This document shows positions 6,001 through 14,350 of a stretch of DNA of 21,078 nt, piece by piece (position 1 is the first letter of the stretch; each line of letters starts with the position of its first letter). Source of the stretch: JAJNPS01 sp031430315 (GTDB lineage Bacteria; Pseudomonadota; Alphaproteobacteria; Rhodobacterales; Rhodobacteraceae); contig JANPBI010000252.1 in NCBI GenBank assembly GCA_031430315.1, forward strand, positions 1 through 21,078, read 5' to 3'. The translations under genes were made by a program, and so were the position numbers. Under the pieces are notes generated by a model that saw only the letters and a list, made by a program, of their open reading frames with translations, was not told the origin of the DNA and searched no databases.

Positions 6001-7272
6001 ATGACAACTGAACGCTTGAACCTCGCCGACCTCAAGGCCAAGACACCGGCCGATCTTTTGGCAATGGCCGAAGAATGGGAGATCGAGAATGCGCCGTCGA
6101 TGCGCAAGGGCGAGATGATGTTCTCGCTGTTGAAGGAACATGCCGAAGAAGGTTGGGAAATCGGTGGCGACGGTGTGCTCGAGGTGTTGCAGGACGGGTT
6201 CGGGTTTCTGCGCAGCCCGTCGGCCAACTATCTGCCCGGACCGGACGACATATACGTCAGTCCCGATATTTTGCGTCAGTTTTCCCTGCGGACCGGAGAT
6301 ACGATCGAGGGGGTCATAGCAGCACCGCGCGAGAATGAGCGTTATTTTTGCATGACAAAGGTTACGCGAATCAACTTTGACGATCCTGAAAAGGCGCGCC
6401 ACAAGGTGCATTTCGACAATTTGACACCGCTTTACCCGGATGAACGGCTGAAGATGGAAGTTGAGGATCCGACGATCAAGGATCGTTCGGCGCGGATCAT
6501 CGATCTGGTGGCCCCTATCGGCAAGGGTCAGCGCGGCTTGATTGTTGCACCGCCTCGGACGGGCAAGACCGTGCTGTTGCAGAACATCGCGCATTCCATC
6601 GCGACCAATCATCCTGAGTGCTACCTTATCGTTCTGTTGATCGATGAACGGCCGGAAGAAGTGACCGACATGCAGCGGTCGGTGCGCGGGGAGGTTGTAT
6701 CATCGACCTTTGACGAACCGGCCACGCGGCATGTGGCCGTTGCTGAGATGGTCATTGAAAAGGCAAAAAGGCTGGTGGAGCACAAGCGGGACGTCGTAAT
6801 CCTGCTGGACAGCATCACGCGCCTGGGGCGCGCGTTTAACACGGTGGTGCCATCGTCGGGTAAGGTTCTGACAGGTGGCGTTGATGCAAATGCGCTGCAG
6901 CGGCCGAAACGGTTCTTTGGTGCAGCACGGAATATCGAAGAAGGCGGGTCGCTGACTATCATCGCGACGGCCCTGATCGACACCGGCAGCCGGATGGACG
7001 AAGTGATATTCGAAGAATTCAAGGGCACCGGTAACAGCGAGATCGTGCTGGACCGCAAGGTTGCTGACAAGCGGGTATTCCCGGCTATGGACATCCTAAA
7101 GTCAGGAACGCGGAAGGAAGACTTGCTGGTCGACAAGCTGGACCTTCAAAAGACTTATGTCCTGCGTCGCATTCTGAACCCGATGGGCACCACTGATGCC
7201 ATCGAATTCCTGATTGGCAAGTTGAAGCAGACAAAGTCCAACAGCGAATTCTTTGAGTCGATGAATACCTGA
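6001..7272 (+). CDS. rho: Transcription termination factor Rho
   Basis: This 423-residue hexameric RNA helicase releases RNA polymerase at Rho-dependent terminators. The N-terminal Rho domain is followed by the cold-shock-like RNA-binding domain with DGFGFLR (residues 65-71). The ATPase domain has Walker A APPRTGKT (183-190), Walker B VVILLD (265-270), the arginine- and glutamate-rich LIDERPEEVTDM (about 213-224), and the Q-loop TGGVDANALQRPKRFFGAAR (291-310). Length is typical and no insertion is seen in the N-terminal region. The gene stands alone between hemJ and mnmE, with a 125-base leader. Confidence 0.97.
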   Translation: MTTERLNLADLKAKTPADLLAMAEEWEIENAPSMRKGEMMFSLLKEHAEEGWEIGGDGVLEVLQDGFGFLRSPSANYLPGPDDIYVSPDILRQFSLRTGDTIEGVIAAPRENERYFCMTKVTRINFDDPEKARHKVHFDNLTPLYPDERLKMEVEDPTIKDRSARIIDLVAPIGKGQRGLIVAPPRTGKTVLLQNIAHSIATNHPECYLIVLLIDERPEEVTDMQRSVRGEVVSSTFDEPATRHVAVAEMVIEKAKRLVEHKRDVVILLDSITRLGRAFNTVVPSSGKVLTGGVDANALQRPKRFFGAARNIEEGGSLTIIATALIDTGSRMDEVIFEEFKGTGNSEIVLDRKVADKRVFPAMDILKSGTRKEDLLVDKLDLQKTYVLRRILNPMGTTDAIEFLIGKLKQTKSNSEFFESMNT

Positions 7273-7283
7273 GCCAGCCCTGT

Positions 7284-7290
7284 AGGAGGT
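7284..7290 (+). promoter_or_regulatory. Strong ribosome binding site fixing the mnmE GTG start
   Basis: AGGAGGT lies five bases before the GTG at 7296. The overlapping ATG at 7294 is in another frame and encodes nothing MnmE-like, so this site together with the DTIYALATA sequence settles the GTG start. Confidence 0.85.
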
Positions 7291-7295
7291 CAGAT

Positions 7296-8579
7296 GTGGA
7301 CACGATTTACGCTCTTGCTACGGCAAGGGGAAAGGCAGGCGTCGCTGTCTTGCGTATCTCGGGTCCGGATGCACTGACGGCAACTGCGTCGCTCTGTTCG
7401 TTACCGGAAGAACGGCAAGTTGCGCTTCGTCAGCTGCGGTGGAATGGCGACACGCTGGATCAGGCTCTAGTGATTGTTTTTGGCGGCAATCGGAGCTTTT
7501 CCGGCGAACCGATGGCCGAACTTCACCTTCACGGCAGTCAAGCCGTTATTGCGGCAGTACAGCGCGCATTGGACGACCTGGGCTTGCGGCCTGCTGAGGC
7601 CGGCGAGTTTACACGCCGGGCACTTGAGAATGGCAAGATTGACTTGACGCAAGTTGAGGGTCTGGCGGATCTTATTGACGCCGAGACTGAATCCCAACGT
7701 CGACAGTCCATGCGGGTCCTCTCAGGCGCAATTGGGGCGAAGGCGGACCTTGTGAGGGCAGGACTGTTGCGGGCCGCAGCCCTAATCGCAGCGTCGTTGG
7801 ATTTCGCGGAGGAAGACCTTCCGGGGGATCTGATGTCCGAGATTGTTGCGCGTATTCAAGAATCCATTGCTGTTCTTGACGACGAAATGCGCGGCGCAAA
7901 AGCGGCGGAGCGGCTAAGAGATGGATTCGAAGTGGCGATCATTGGCGCGCCCAACGTAGGAAAGTCCACGCTTTTGAATGTGTTGGCCGGCCGGGATGCT
8001 GCGATTGTCTCTGAGGTGGCAGGTACGACCCGGGATATCATCGAGGTCCGGATGGATATCATGGGATTGCCTGTGACACTGCTGGATACCGCCGGGTTGC
8101 GGGATACGGATGACCTGGTCGAGTCGATCGGCATCGCGCGGGCAAGGGAGCGGGCGGGCACGGCAGATTTGCGAGTACTATTGGTTGACGGGGCATCCAC
8201 ACCGGATTTCGAGTTACAGCCGGGAGACATCTGCGTCACCGCAAAGTCGGACCTCCTTACTGAAGCGATGGGTCCGAGGAACATTTCTGCAAAAACGGGC
8301 GCGGGCATTTCGGACCTTTTGGATTCGATCGGGATGGAATTGACGGGAAGGGTTGCAGGTGCAGCCACCGCTACGAGGGCGCGACACTTCCGTGCAATAT
8401 CTCGGTCATCGGAAGCCTTGCGGGATGCCGTAGCTGAGCTTAAGCAGGAATTGCCTCAGTTGGAGATTGCATCCGACCATCTGTCCGTCGCAATTCGCGC
8501 GGTCGATAGTCTTGTGGGTAGAGTCGATGTCGAGGATTTGCTGGATCAGATCTTCGCCAGCTTTTGTATCGGGAAATAA
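7296..8579 (+). CDS. mnmE: tRNA uridine-5-carboxymethylaminomethyl(34) synthesis GTPase
   Basis: This 427-residue enzyme works with MnmG to modify wobble uridine 34 of certain tRNAs. The folate-binding N-terminal domain begins DTIYALATARGKAGVAVLRI, and EAGEFTRRALENGKIDL follows (101-117). The inserted G domain has G1 GAPNVGKS (217-224), G2 TTRD (244-247), G3 DTAG (264-267) and a G5-like SAKTG (331-335). The G4 position reads TAKSD (315-319), lacking the canonical Asn of NKxD. The C-terminal FCIGK with the conserved Cys (C424) is intact. The gene is followed after nine bases by mnmG, its partner, placing both subunits in one transcription unit. Confidence 0.96.
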   Translation: MDTIYALATARGKAGVAVLRISGPDALTATASLCSLPEERQVALRQLRWNGDTLDQALVIVFGGNRSFSGEPMAELHLHGSQAVIAAVQRALDDLGLRPAEAGEFTRRALENGKIDLTQVEGLADLIDAETESQRRQSMRVLSGAIGAKADLVRAGLLRAAALIAASLDFAEEDLPGDLMSEIVARIQESIAVLDDEMRGAKAAERLRDGFEVAIIGAPNVGKSTLLNVLAGRDAAIVSEVAGTTRDIIEVRMDIMGLPVTLLDTAGLRDTDDLVESIGIARARERAGTADLRVLLVDGASTPDFELQPGDICVTAKSDLLTEAMGPRNISAKTGAGISDLLDSIGMELTGRVAGAATATRARHFRAISRSSEALRDAVAELKQELPQLEIASDHLSVAIRAVDSLVGRVDVEDLLDQIFASFCIGK

Positions 8580-8580
8580 G

Positions 8581-8596
8581 GGTTTCACGTGAAACA
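8581..8596. other. parS centromere site 1, overlapping the mnmG start
   Basis: GGTTTCACGTGAAACA matches the bacterial parS consensus TGTTTCACGTGAAACA at 15 of 16 positions and contains the full inner palindrome. ParB binds such sites to build the partition complex. The GTG start codon of mnmG (8589-8591) lies within it, and parAB are 2.5 kb downstream. Confidence 0.9.
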
Positions 8597-10454
8597 TTAT
8601 GACGTCGTTGTGATTGGGGGTGGGCATGCGGGTGTGGAGGCTGCCGCTGCCGCAGCGCGTTTGGGCGCAAAGACTGCGCTGATAACGATGAAGGTCGATG
8701 CAATTGGAGTCATGTCGTGCAATCCCGCTATGGGCGGCCTTGGGAAAGGCCATCTCATACGCGAAATTGACGCGCTTGACGGTCTTATGGGGCAGACTGC
8801 AGATCGCGCGGGTATTCAGTTTCGTCTTTTGAACCGGAGCAGGGGGCCAGCGGTTCAGGGGCCAAGGGCACAGATCGACCGGATGCTTTATAGGTCGGGC
8901 ATGCAGGCACAGATAGCTGGAACAAAAAACCTCGATGTGATCGAAGGAGAGATTGTCGCATTTGTGATAATCAACGGTCGGGTGACTGCAGTGGATCTTG
9001 CATCGGGTCAGCGATTGGGTTGTTCTTCGGCTGTTCTGACGGCAGGAACGTTCCTTCGAGGAAAGGTTCATATTGGGAACAAGAGCCAGGATGGTGGACG
9101 TATTGGTGCTCAGTCAAGCCTTCGACTAGCCGACCAACTGCGTGATCTTGCACTCCCGCAGGGGCGGTTGAAAACCGGCACTCCACCTCGTCTTGATGGA
9201 CGAAGCATTGACTGGGCGAGGGTTGGTATGCAGGCGGGAGATCAGGAGCCCGAAATGCTGTCATTTATGAGCACCAAGCCGATGGTGCCGCAAGTAGAGT
9301 GCGGCATCACCCATACAAACGAACACACCCACGACATTGTACGTCAGAACATTGATCTCTCGGCAATGTATGGCGGTCATATCGATGGCGTCGGACCGAG
9401 GTATTGCCCGTCAATAGAGGACAAAGTAACGCGGTTCGCGGACAAGGTAAGTCACCAGGTCTATCTGGAGCCTGAAGGAATAATGGATCACACCATTTAT
9501 CCAAATGGAATTTCAACGTCACTTCCTGAGGCTGTCCAAGAACGCTACGTACGGACAATCATCGGGCTTGAGAAAGTGGAGATTCTTCAGCCAGGGTATG
9601 CGATAGAGTACGACTATTTTGATCCGCGCTGTCTAGACTCCAATTTGGCTGTCCGTGACATGCCAGGTCTTTACTTTGCTGGCCAGATTAACGGCACGAC
9701 CGGATATGAAGAGGCAGCAGCGCAGGGCGTTGTGGCAGGTCTGGCCTCTGCCGCCGCCTCATTGGGGCGTGAGGCCGCAACTTTCAGCCGTACCAACAGC
9801 TATATCGGTGTAATGGTTGACGATTTGACGACGCGGGGCGTAACGGAGCCCTATCGGATGTTTACATCAAGGGCAGAATTCCGGCTGACCCTTCGGGCCG
9901 ATAATGCAGACAAGAGATTGACGCCGCTGGGCCGCAGGATTGGGTGCGTTGATGATCGGCGCTGGTCAATGTATCAGCGCAAACAAGAAGGTATCGATAT
10001 TCTGACAACGCTTTTGACGTCGCGAACCTATACCCCGACAGAGCTTGCAGGGCAAGGAGTAAGGGTCAGCCAAGATGGCCAGCGTAGAACGGTGTATGCT
10101 TTGATTGGCCAGCCTGATTTGGGCATTGGGAGGCTCGATGTTCTTGCACCTGAGGCCGCTCGTTTTGATCGTGAGGTGCGACGTCAAGTTGTGACCAACG
10201 CACTCTATTCGCAGTACACAGGGCGCCAAGACGACGAAATAGCTAGCCTAAAGCGGGACGAAGGGCGCGCGATTCCGGCACACTTTGACTACGCTGCTGT
10301 GCCGGGGCTTTCGCGTGAACTTTGCCAAAAGCTATCCATGATACGCCCAGCAAACCTTGCGCAAGCCGCCAGGATCGAGGGCATCACGCCGGCCGCCTTG
10401 GTTCTTTTGCTCGCGAACATCCGACAGATTGATCGTCGAGTAGAAAAGGCGTGA
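8589..10454 (+). CDS. mnmG: tRNA uridine-5-carboxymethylaminomethyl(34) synthesis enzyme, FAD subunit
   Basis: This 621-residue FAD-dependent enzyme pairs with MnmE for wobble-uridine modification. The FAD-binding motif GGGHAGVEAA starts at residue 10. GIQFRLLNRSRGPAVQGPRAQ (about 76-96), KTGTPPRLDGRSID, the mid-region Cys-containing VECGITHTNEHTH, and GLYFAGQINGTTGYEEAAAQG are all family signatures. The start is GTG at 8589, with TAAGGG six bases upstream. The sequence around the start is dictated by the parS palindrome. It overlaps rsmG by four bases (GTGA at 10451-10454). Confidence 0.97.
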   Translation: MKHYDVVVIGGGHAGVEAAAAAARLGAKTALITMKVDAIGVMSCNPAMGGLGKGHLIREIDALDGLMGQTADRAGIQFRLLNRSRGPAVQGPRAQIDRMLYRSGMQAQIAGTKNLDVIEGEIVAFVIINGRVTAVDLASGQRLGCSSAVLTAGTFLRGKVHIGNKSQDGGRIGAQSSLRLADQLRDLALPQGRLKTGTPPRLDGRSIDWARVGMQAGDQEPEMLSFMSTKPMVPQVECGITHTNEHTHDIVRQNIDLSAMYGGHIDGVGPRYCPSIEDKVTRFADKVSHQVYLEPEGIMDHTIYPNGISTSLPEAVQERYVRTIIGLEKVEILQPGYAIEYDYFDPRCLDSNLAVRDMPGLYFAGQINGTTGYEEAAAQGVVAGLASAAASLGREAATFSRTNSYIGVMVDDLTTRGVTEPYRMFTSRAEFRLTLRADNADKRLTPLGRRIGCVDDRRWSMYQRKQEGIDILTTLLTSRTYTPTELAGQGVRVSQDGQRRTVYALIGQPDLGIGRLDVLAPEAARFDREVRRQVVTNALYSQYTGRQDDEIASLKRDEGRAIPAHFDYAAVPGLSRELCQKLSMIRPANLAQAARIEGITPAALVLLLANIRQIDRRVEKA

Positions 10455-11077
10455 CGTTGGTCCGAAACACCACCTTCGACGGCCTCGATGTTTCACGTGA
10501 AACGGCCGCATGTCTGCAGACTTTCGCCGGGCGCATCGAAAAATGGAATCCCGCGATAAACCTGGTTTCACCGGCCACACTTCCAGACTTGTGGGAACGG
10601 CACATCGCAGATTCTGCCCAAATTTTTTCGCTAGCGCCGCAAACGGCAATGCTATGGGTCGACGTTGGCAGCGGTGGAGGCTTTCCGGGCGTTGTCATCG
10701 CAATTCTTGCACGAGAGCTTCGACCCGAGCTGAGGGTCGTTTTGGTCGAGTCAGATCAAAGAAAGGCGACGTTCCTGAAGCTAACATGTGCGGAACTCGA
10801 GCTGAAAACCGAAGTTATCGCTGACCGGATTGAGAATTGTTCGACTTTCGGAGCGGATGTGATGTCTGCCCGCGCGCTGGCCCCACTGGATCGCTTGTGT
10901 CAGTATGCATTTGTGCACCTCGCAGAGAATGGGATTGCGCTTCTACCTAAAGGAGCCGCCTACAAGGCTGAAGTGGACGCAGCCCGCGCAAGGTGGCATT
11001 TTGAATTGGAAGGCCATGAAAGCGTGACGGACATTCGATCTATGATACTGAGAATCAAGGATATTCGGCGTGTATGA
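10451..11077 (+). CDS. rsmG: 16S rRNA (guanine527-N7)-methyltransferase
   Basis: This 208-residue SAM-dependent methyltransferase modifies G527 of 16S rRNA in the decoding region. Evidence is KWNPAINLVSP (31-41), the SAM motif WVDVGSGGGFPG (69-80), VLVESDQRKATFLK and the later SARALAPL. The GTG start overlaps the mnmG stop. Residues 13-18 (DVSRET) are encoded by the second parS palindrome. The end overlaps parA by eight bases (GTGTATGA), so the gene is embedded in the mnmE-mnmG-rsmG-parA-parB cluster. Confidence 0.95.
   Translation: MTLVRNTTFDGLDVSRETAACLQTFAGRIEKWNPAINLVSPATLPDLWERHIADSAQIFSLAPQTAMLWVDVGSGGGFPGVVIAILARELRPELRVVLVESDQRKATFLKLTCAELELKTEVIADRIENCSTFGADVMSARALAPLDRLCQYAFVHLAENGIALLPKGAAYKAEVDAARARWHFELEGHESVTDIRSMILRIKDIRRV
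10489..10504. other. parS centromere site 2, inside rsmG
   Basis: TGTTTCACGTGAAACG matches parS TGTTTCACGTGAAACA at 15 of 16 positions. It lies in codons 13-18 of rsmG, 1.9 kb from parS site 1 and about 0.6 kb before parA. Confidence 0.92.
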
Positions 11078-11897
11078 TCGGAAAAGCCCATCCCAGCCCA
11101 GGATTATTGCTGTAGCCAACCAAAAGGGGGGCGTAGGAAAGACCACGACGGCTATCAATCTTGCGGCGGGCCTTGCGGAATTGGGTATGCAGGTTCTTCT
11201 GGTCGACCTGGATCCCCAGGGAAACGCCTCGACCGGATTGGGGATTGGTGCCGAAAGGCGGCAAAGGACAACCTACGACCTCTTGTTCGACGAAGCGCCC
11301 CTAGCGGATGTCATTCTGCAGTCGCCCGTCGCGGGCGTCCGGATCGCCTCGTCAAACTCCGACCTTTCCTCTGCGGATATGGAGCTGGTCTCCAACGAGC
11401 GGCGAAGCTTCCTTCTTCACGATGCGCTTCGCCAGCCCGCGATGTCAGAGCTTGGCATCGACATCGTTCTGATCGACTGCCCTCCATCGCTCAGCCTGCT
11501 TACGGTCAATGCTCTGGTGGCGTGCCATTCGGTACTTGTGCCCCTGCAGGCCGAATTTTTTGCTCTGGAAGGCTTATCACAGCTAATGCTGACCATTCGA
11601 GACATCCGGCAGACAGCAAATCCTGATCTCCGGATCGAAGGCGTTGTGATGACGATGTCAGACAGCCGCAACCGGTTGTCGCAGCAAGTAGAGGCGGATG
11701 CGCGAGCGACGCTTGGTGACCTTGTCTTCAAAACCGTGATCCCTCGGGCCGTTCGAATCAGCGAGGCACCATCTTTTGCGCAGCCGGTGTTGCAGTACGA
11801 TACGGCCTCTCGGGGATCCGTTGCTTACCGAGCTTTGTCTGCAGAAGTCGCCGCGCGACACAAGATCATTCCCGTTCAGGCCAAGGAGAACAACTGA
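11070..11897 (+). CDS. parA: Chromosome partitioning ATPase ParA
   Basis: This 275-residue deviant-Walker ATPase binds DNA non-specifically in the ATP form and moves the ParB-parS complex away from the origin pole. The deviant Walker A is KGGVGKTT (residues 19-26), followed by LVDLDPQGNASTGLG and the Walker B LIDCPPSLSLLTVNAL. The length and the short N-terminus, without a helix-turn-helix, indicate a chromosomal ParA/Soj (type Ia-like small form) rather than a plasmid ParA. The GTG start at 11070 overlaps the rsmG stop. Its stop overlaps the parB ATG by one base (TGATG). Confidence 0.95.
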   Translation: MYDRKSPSQPRIIAVANQKGGVGKTTTAINLAAGLAELGMQVLLVDLDPQGNASTGLGIGAERRQRTTYDLLFDEAPLADVILQSPVAGVRIASSNSDLSSADMELVSNERRSFLLHDALRQPAMSELGIDIVLIDCPPSLSLLTVNALVACHSVLVPLQAEFFALEGLSQLMLTIRDIRQTANPDLRIEGVVMTMSDSRNRLSQQVEADARATLGDLVFKTVIPRAVRISEAPSFAQPVLQYDTASRGSVAYRALSAEVAARHKIIPVQAKENN

Positions 11898-12808
11898 TGG
11901 AACCAAAGCTTGAAAAACGCGGCCTGGGCCGTGGCCTTTCGGCGCTCATGGCAGATGTTTCGTTGGGTGCAAGAGCCGGAGGGGCTGACCTTTCCCGCAG
12001 AAGTGCAGCACTGGTTCCAATCGAAAAGCTGCACGCAAACCCGCTGCAACCACGTCGCGACTTCGACCCGGCCGCATTGGCTGATCTGTCGGCCTCCATT
12101 CGTGCCAAGGGCGTGCTTCAGCCGCTGATCGTGCGCCCCTCAAGCAGGGATGGCGAGTATGAAATAGTCGCCGGTGAACGCCGCTGGCGCGCGGCCCAGA
12201 TGGCGCAGCTCCACGAAGTTCCTGTCATTTCACGGGATCTCAATGATACCGAAGTGCTTGAAATTGCCATCATCGAGAATATCCAGCGCGCGGATCTGAA
12301 CGCCATCGAAGAAGCCATGGGCTTTCGTCAGTTAATGGACCGCTTTGGTCATACCCAAGAACGGATTGCCGAAGCTCTGTCTAAAAGCCGCAGCCACATT
12401 GCAAACCTCCTGCGCCTTTTGAACTTGCCCGATGCGGTGCAGGATATGGTCCGGCAGGGCATTCTGTCCGCCGGTCACGCCCGTGCGTTGATCACCAGCG
12501 CCGACCCCTTGGCGCTTGCGCAGACTGTAGTTGCGCGGGGACTATCCGTCCGTGAGACGGAGCGTCTGGCAAAGTCCGCCCAAACACCAAGCGGCCCTGC
12601 GTCTTTGCAAAAGGCCGATGGGCGCGAAAAGGACGCGGACACGCGCGCACTGGAAGCTGACTTGTCTGCCAATATTGGCATGTCGGTCCGGATCGATCAC
12701 GAACCAGGCGGGAATGCAGGTGTCTTGTCGATCCGCTACAGCAGTCTCGATGATCTTGACCTTTTGTGCCGCGGTCTGTCGGGCATTGCGCGCTCGGATG
12801 TGATGTGA
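11897..12808 (+). CDS. parB: Chromosome partitioning protein ParB
   Basis: This 303-residue CTP-dependent DNA clamp loads at parS and spreads. The N-terminal KRGLGRGLSALM (8-18) is the ParA-contacting segment. The CTP-binding/ParB-N domain shows NPLQPRRDFD (48-57), GVLQPLIVRP (72-81) and the GERRWRAAQ motif (93-101). ENIQRADLNAIEEA (127-140) leads into the helix-turn-helix (about 152-175, TQERIAEALSKSRSHIANLLRLL), and a C-terminal dimerisation domain closes it. It ends three bases before the convergent hemW stop, with no visible intrinsic terminator between them. Confidence 0.96.
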   Translation: MEPKLEKRGLGRGLSALMADVSLGARAGGADLSRRSAALVPIEKLHANPLQPRRDFDPAALADLSASIRAKGVLQPLIVRPSSRDGEYEIVAGERRWRAAQMAQLHEVPVISRDLNDTEVLEIAIIENIQRADLNAIEEAMGFRQLMDRFGHTQERIAEALSKSRSHIANLLRLLNLPDAVQDMVRQGILSAGHARALITSADPLALAQTVVARGLSVRETERLAKSAQTPSGPASLQKADGREKDADTRALEADLSANIGMSVRIDHEPGGNAGVLSIRYSSLDDLDLLCRGLSGIARSDVM

Positions 12809-12811
12809 CGG

Positions 12812-13972
12812 TTAATCGTCCCGCATCAGACGACGCAGGACCGCGTTCAACACCAGGCGGCCATTCGGCGTCGTCATCATCCTGCCTTCGGTGACGGACA
12901 GAAGGCCGAGCCCAATCAATTCAGACGTCCGATCCGGGTCAAGCTCCGTCCCGCTGAGCCGGGCATGGCGGGTTAACGATATCCCTTCCGACATCCTTAG
13001 CCCCATCATCAGATACTCCAGCGCCCATTCCTCGTCTGCCAGGACCGTTCTTGATGATTCGCCGTCACCTGAGGTTTCGACCTGCTTTAGCCAGCCCAAA
13101 GGCGCAAGCATCGTTTCCGTCGCCAGACGCCGATCCCCTTGCGTCAGCCTGCCATGCGCGCCGGGGCCAATCCCCAGATAGTCCCCGCCCCGCCAGTAAA
13201 TCTGGTTGTGTCGCGACTCAGCACCATTCTTTGCGTAGTTTGAAACTTCATAGGCAAAAAGCCCATGACTTTCACAAATATCGTTTGTTTTCAGATACAT
13301 GTCAGCTGCCAAGTCCTCTCCCGGCAAGCCCTTTAGCCCCCCCTTCGCGTGTCGGTCGCCAAATGCCGTGCCAGGCTCGATGGTCAACTGATAGAGCGAG
13401 AGGTGATCTCCGGCTTGGTTGATTGCCAAAGACAACTCATCTTCCCAATGCTGCAATTCCTGGTCCTGCCGCGCATAGATCAAGTCAAAACTGGTCCTTG
13501 GAAAGATGTCCCGCGCGATGGCGAACGCGTCCATGGCTTCCTTGGCGCTGTGCAGTCGCCCAAGGCGTTTCAAATCCTGGTCATTCAGGGCCTGCACCCC
13601 CATGGACACACGATTGACCCCGGCCTCGGCATAGGCTTTCAGGCGACCTGCCTCGACCGAAGTCGGATTGGCCTCCATCGTGATCTCGACATCATTGACC
13701 ATCGGCCAGGTGGCACGGATGCGATCCAGAATGTCCGAAACCAGCTGAGGCTCCATCAGTGACGGCGTGCCCCCGCCCAGATAGACTGTCTCGAGCAGCC
13801 GGTCCTTCGTCTCGCTCCCAGTCCGGTCGATTTCGGACAGATACGCGCGCTGCCAGCGTTGCTGGTCAATCTTCGCACTTACATGGCTGTTGAAGTCGCA
13901 ATAGGGACATTTCGACTGGCAATAGGGCCAATGAAGATAAAGCCCGAACCCACCGGGATGCGGTATTGGCAT
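12812..13972 (-). CDS. hemW: HemW, radical SAM haem chaperone
   Basis: This 386-residue radical SAM protein carries the iron-sulfur motif C18-x3-C22-x2-C25 in CQSKCPYCDF. The following Phe (CDF), rather than a fourth Cys, plus GGGTPSLM and HNQIYWRGGDYLGIGPGAHG, separate HemW from the oxygen-independent coproporphyrinogen oxidase HemN. HemW binds haem and delivers it to membrane proteins; older annotations call it HemN-like. It is the last gene of the leftward rph-rdgB-ridA-hemW operon and begins three bases after the ridA stop, so its ribosome site lies within ridA. Confidence 0.93.
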   Translation of the reverse strand: MPIPHPGGFGLYLHWPYCQSKCPYCDFNSHVSAKIDQQRWQRAYLSEIDRTGSETKDRLLETVYLGGGTPSLMEPQLVSDILDRIRATWPMVNDVEITMEANPTSVEAGRLKAYAEAGVNRVSMGVQALNDQDLKRLGRLHSAKEAMDAFAIARDIFPRTSFDLIYARQDQELQHWEDELSLAINQAGDHLSLYQLTIEPGTAFGDRHAKGGLKGLPGEDLAADMYLKTNDICESHGLFAYEVSNYAKNGAESRHNQIYWRGGDYLGIGPGAHGRLTQGDRRLATETMLAPLGWLKQVETSGDGESSRTVLADEEWALEYLMMGLRMSEGISLTRHARLSGTELDPDRTSELIGLGLLSVTEGRMMTTPNGRLVLNAVLRRLMRDD

Positions 13973-13975
13973 CCG

Positions 13976-14350
13976 CTACCCCTTGAACGCTGTAACTTCG
14001 ATCTCAACGCGCATTTCAGGGCGGATCAGACCTGCGATAACCATTGTTGCCGCGGGCCGGATGTCGCCAAAGGTGGTTGCAAGGGCGGGCAGGATCGCCT
14101 CGACATCCGCCCTGTCAGTCAGGGTGTACTGTACCCGGACAATATCCGGCATGCCGAATCCCGCCGATTTCAGGACATCTGCAATGGTCGCAAGGCAGTT
14201 CTGCGCCTGGTCCAGCGGCTTTTCCGGCATGAGCATGGTTTTGTAGTCATACCCCGTCACGCCCGATACAAAGCACCAGCCCCCTTTGACCACAGCGCGC
14301 GAATACCCCATCGTCGCCTCGAACGGGGATCCGGTTGAAATCCGCTTCAT
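13976..14350 (-). CDS. RidA/YjgF-YER057c family protein
   Basis: This 124-residue chorismate-mutase-like small protein has the YjgF fold pattern (YSRAVVKGGWCFVSG, DQAQNCLATIADVLKSAG, VRVQYTLTDRADVEAILPAL, RPAATMVIAGL, MRVEIEVTAF). Archetypal RidA hydrolyses reactive enamines/imines using an Arg equivalent to Arg105. By eye that position is Leu108 here, so the protein may belong to another Rid subgroup and deaminase activity should not be assumed. The ATG at 14350 overlaps the rdgB stop (ATGA); a Met three residues upstream is less likely. It sits between rdgB and hemW in the operon. Confidence 0.88.
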   Translation of the reverse strand: MKRISTGSPFEATMGYSRAVVKGGWCFVSGVTGYDYKTMLMPEKPLDQAQNCLATIADVLKSAGFGMPDIVRVQYTLTDRADVEAILPALATTFGDIRPAATMVIAGLIRPEMRVEIEVTAFKG

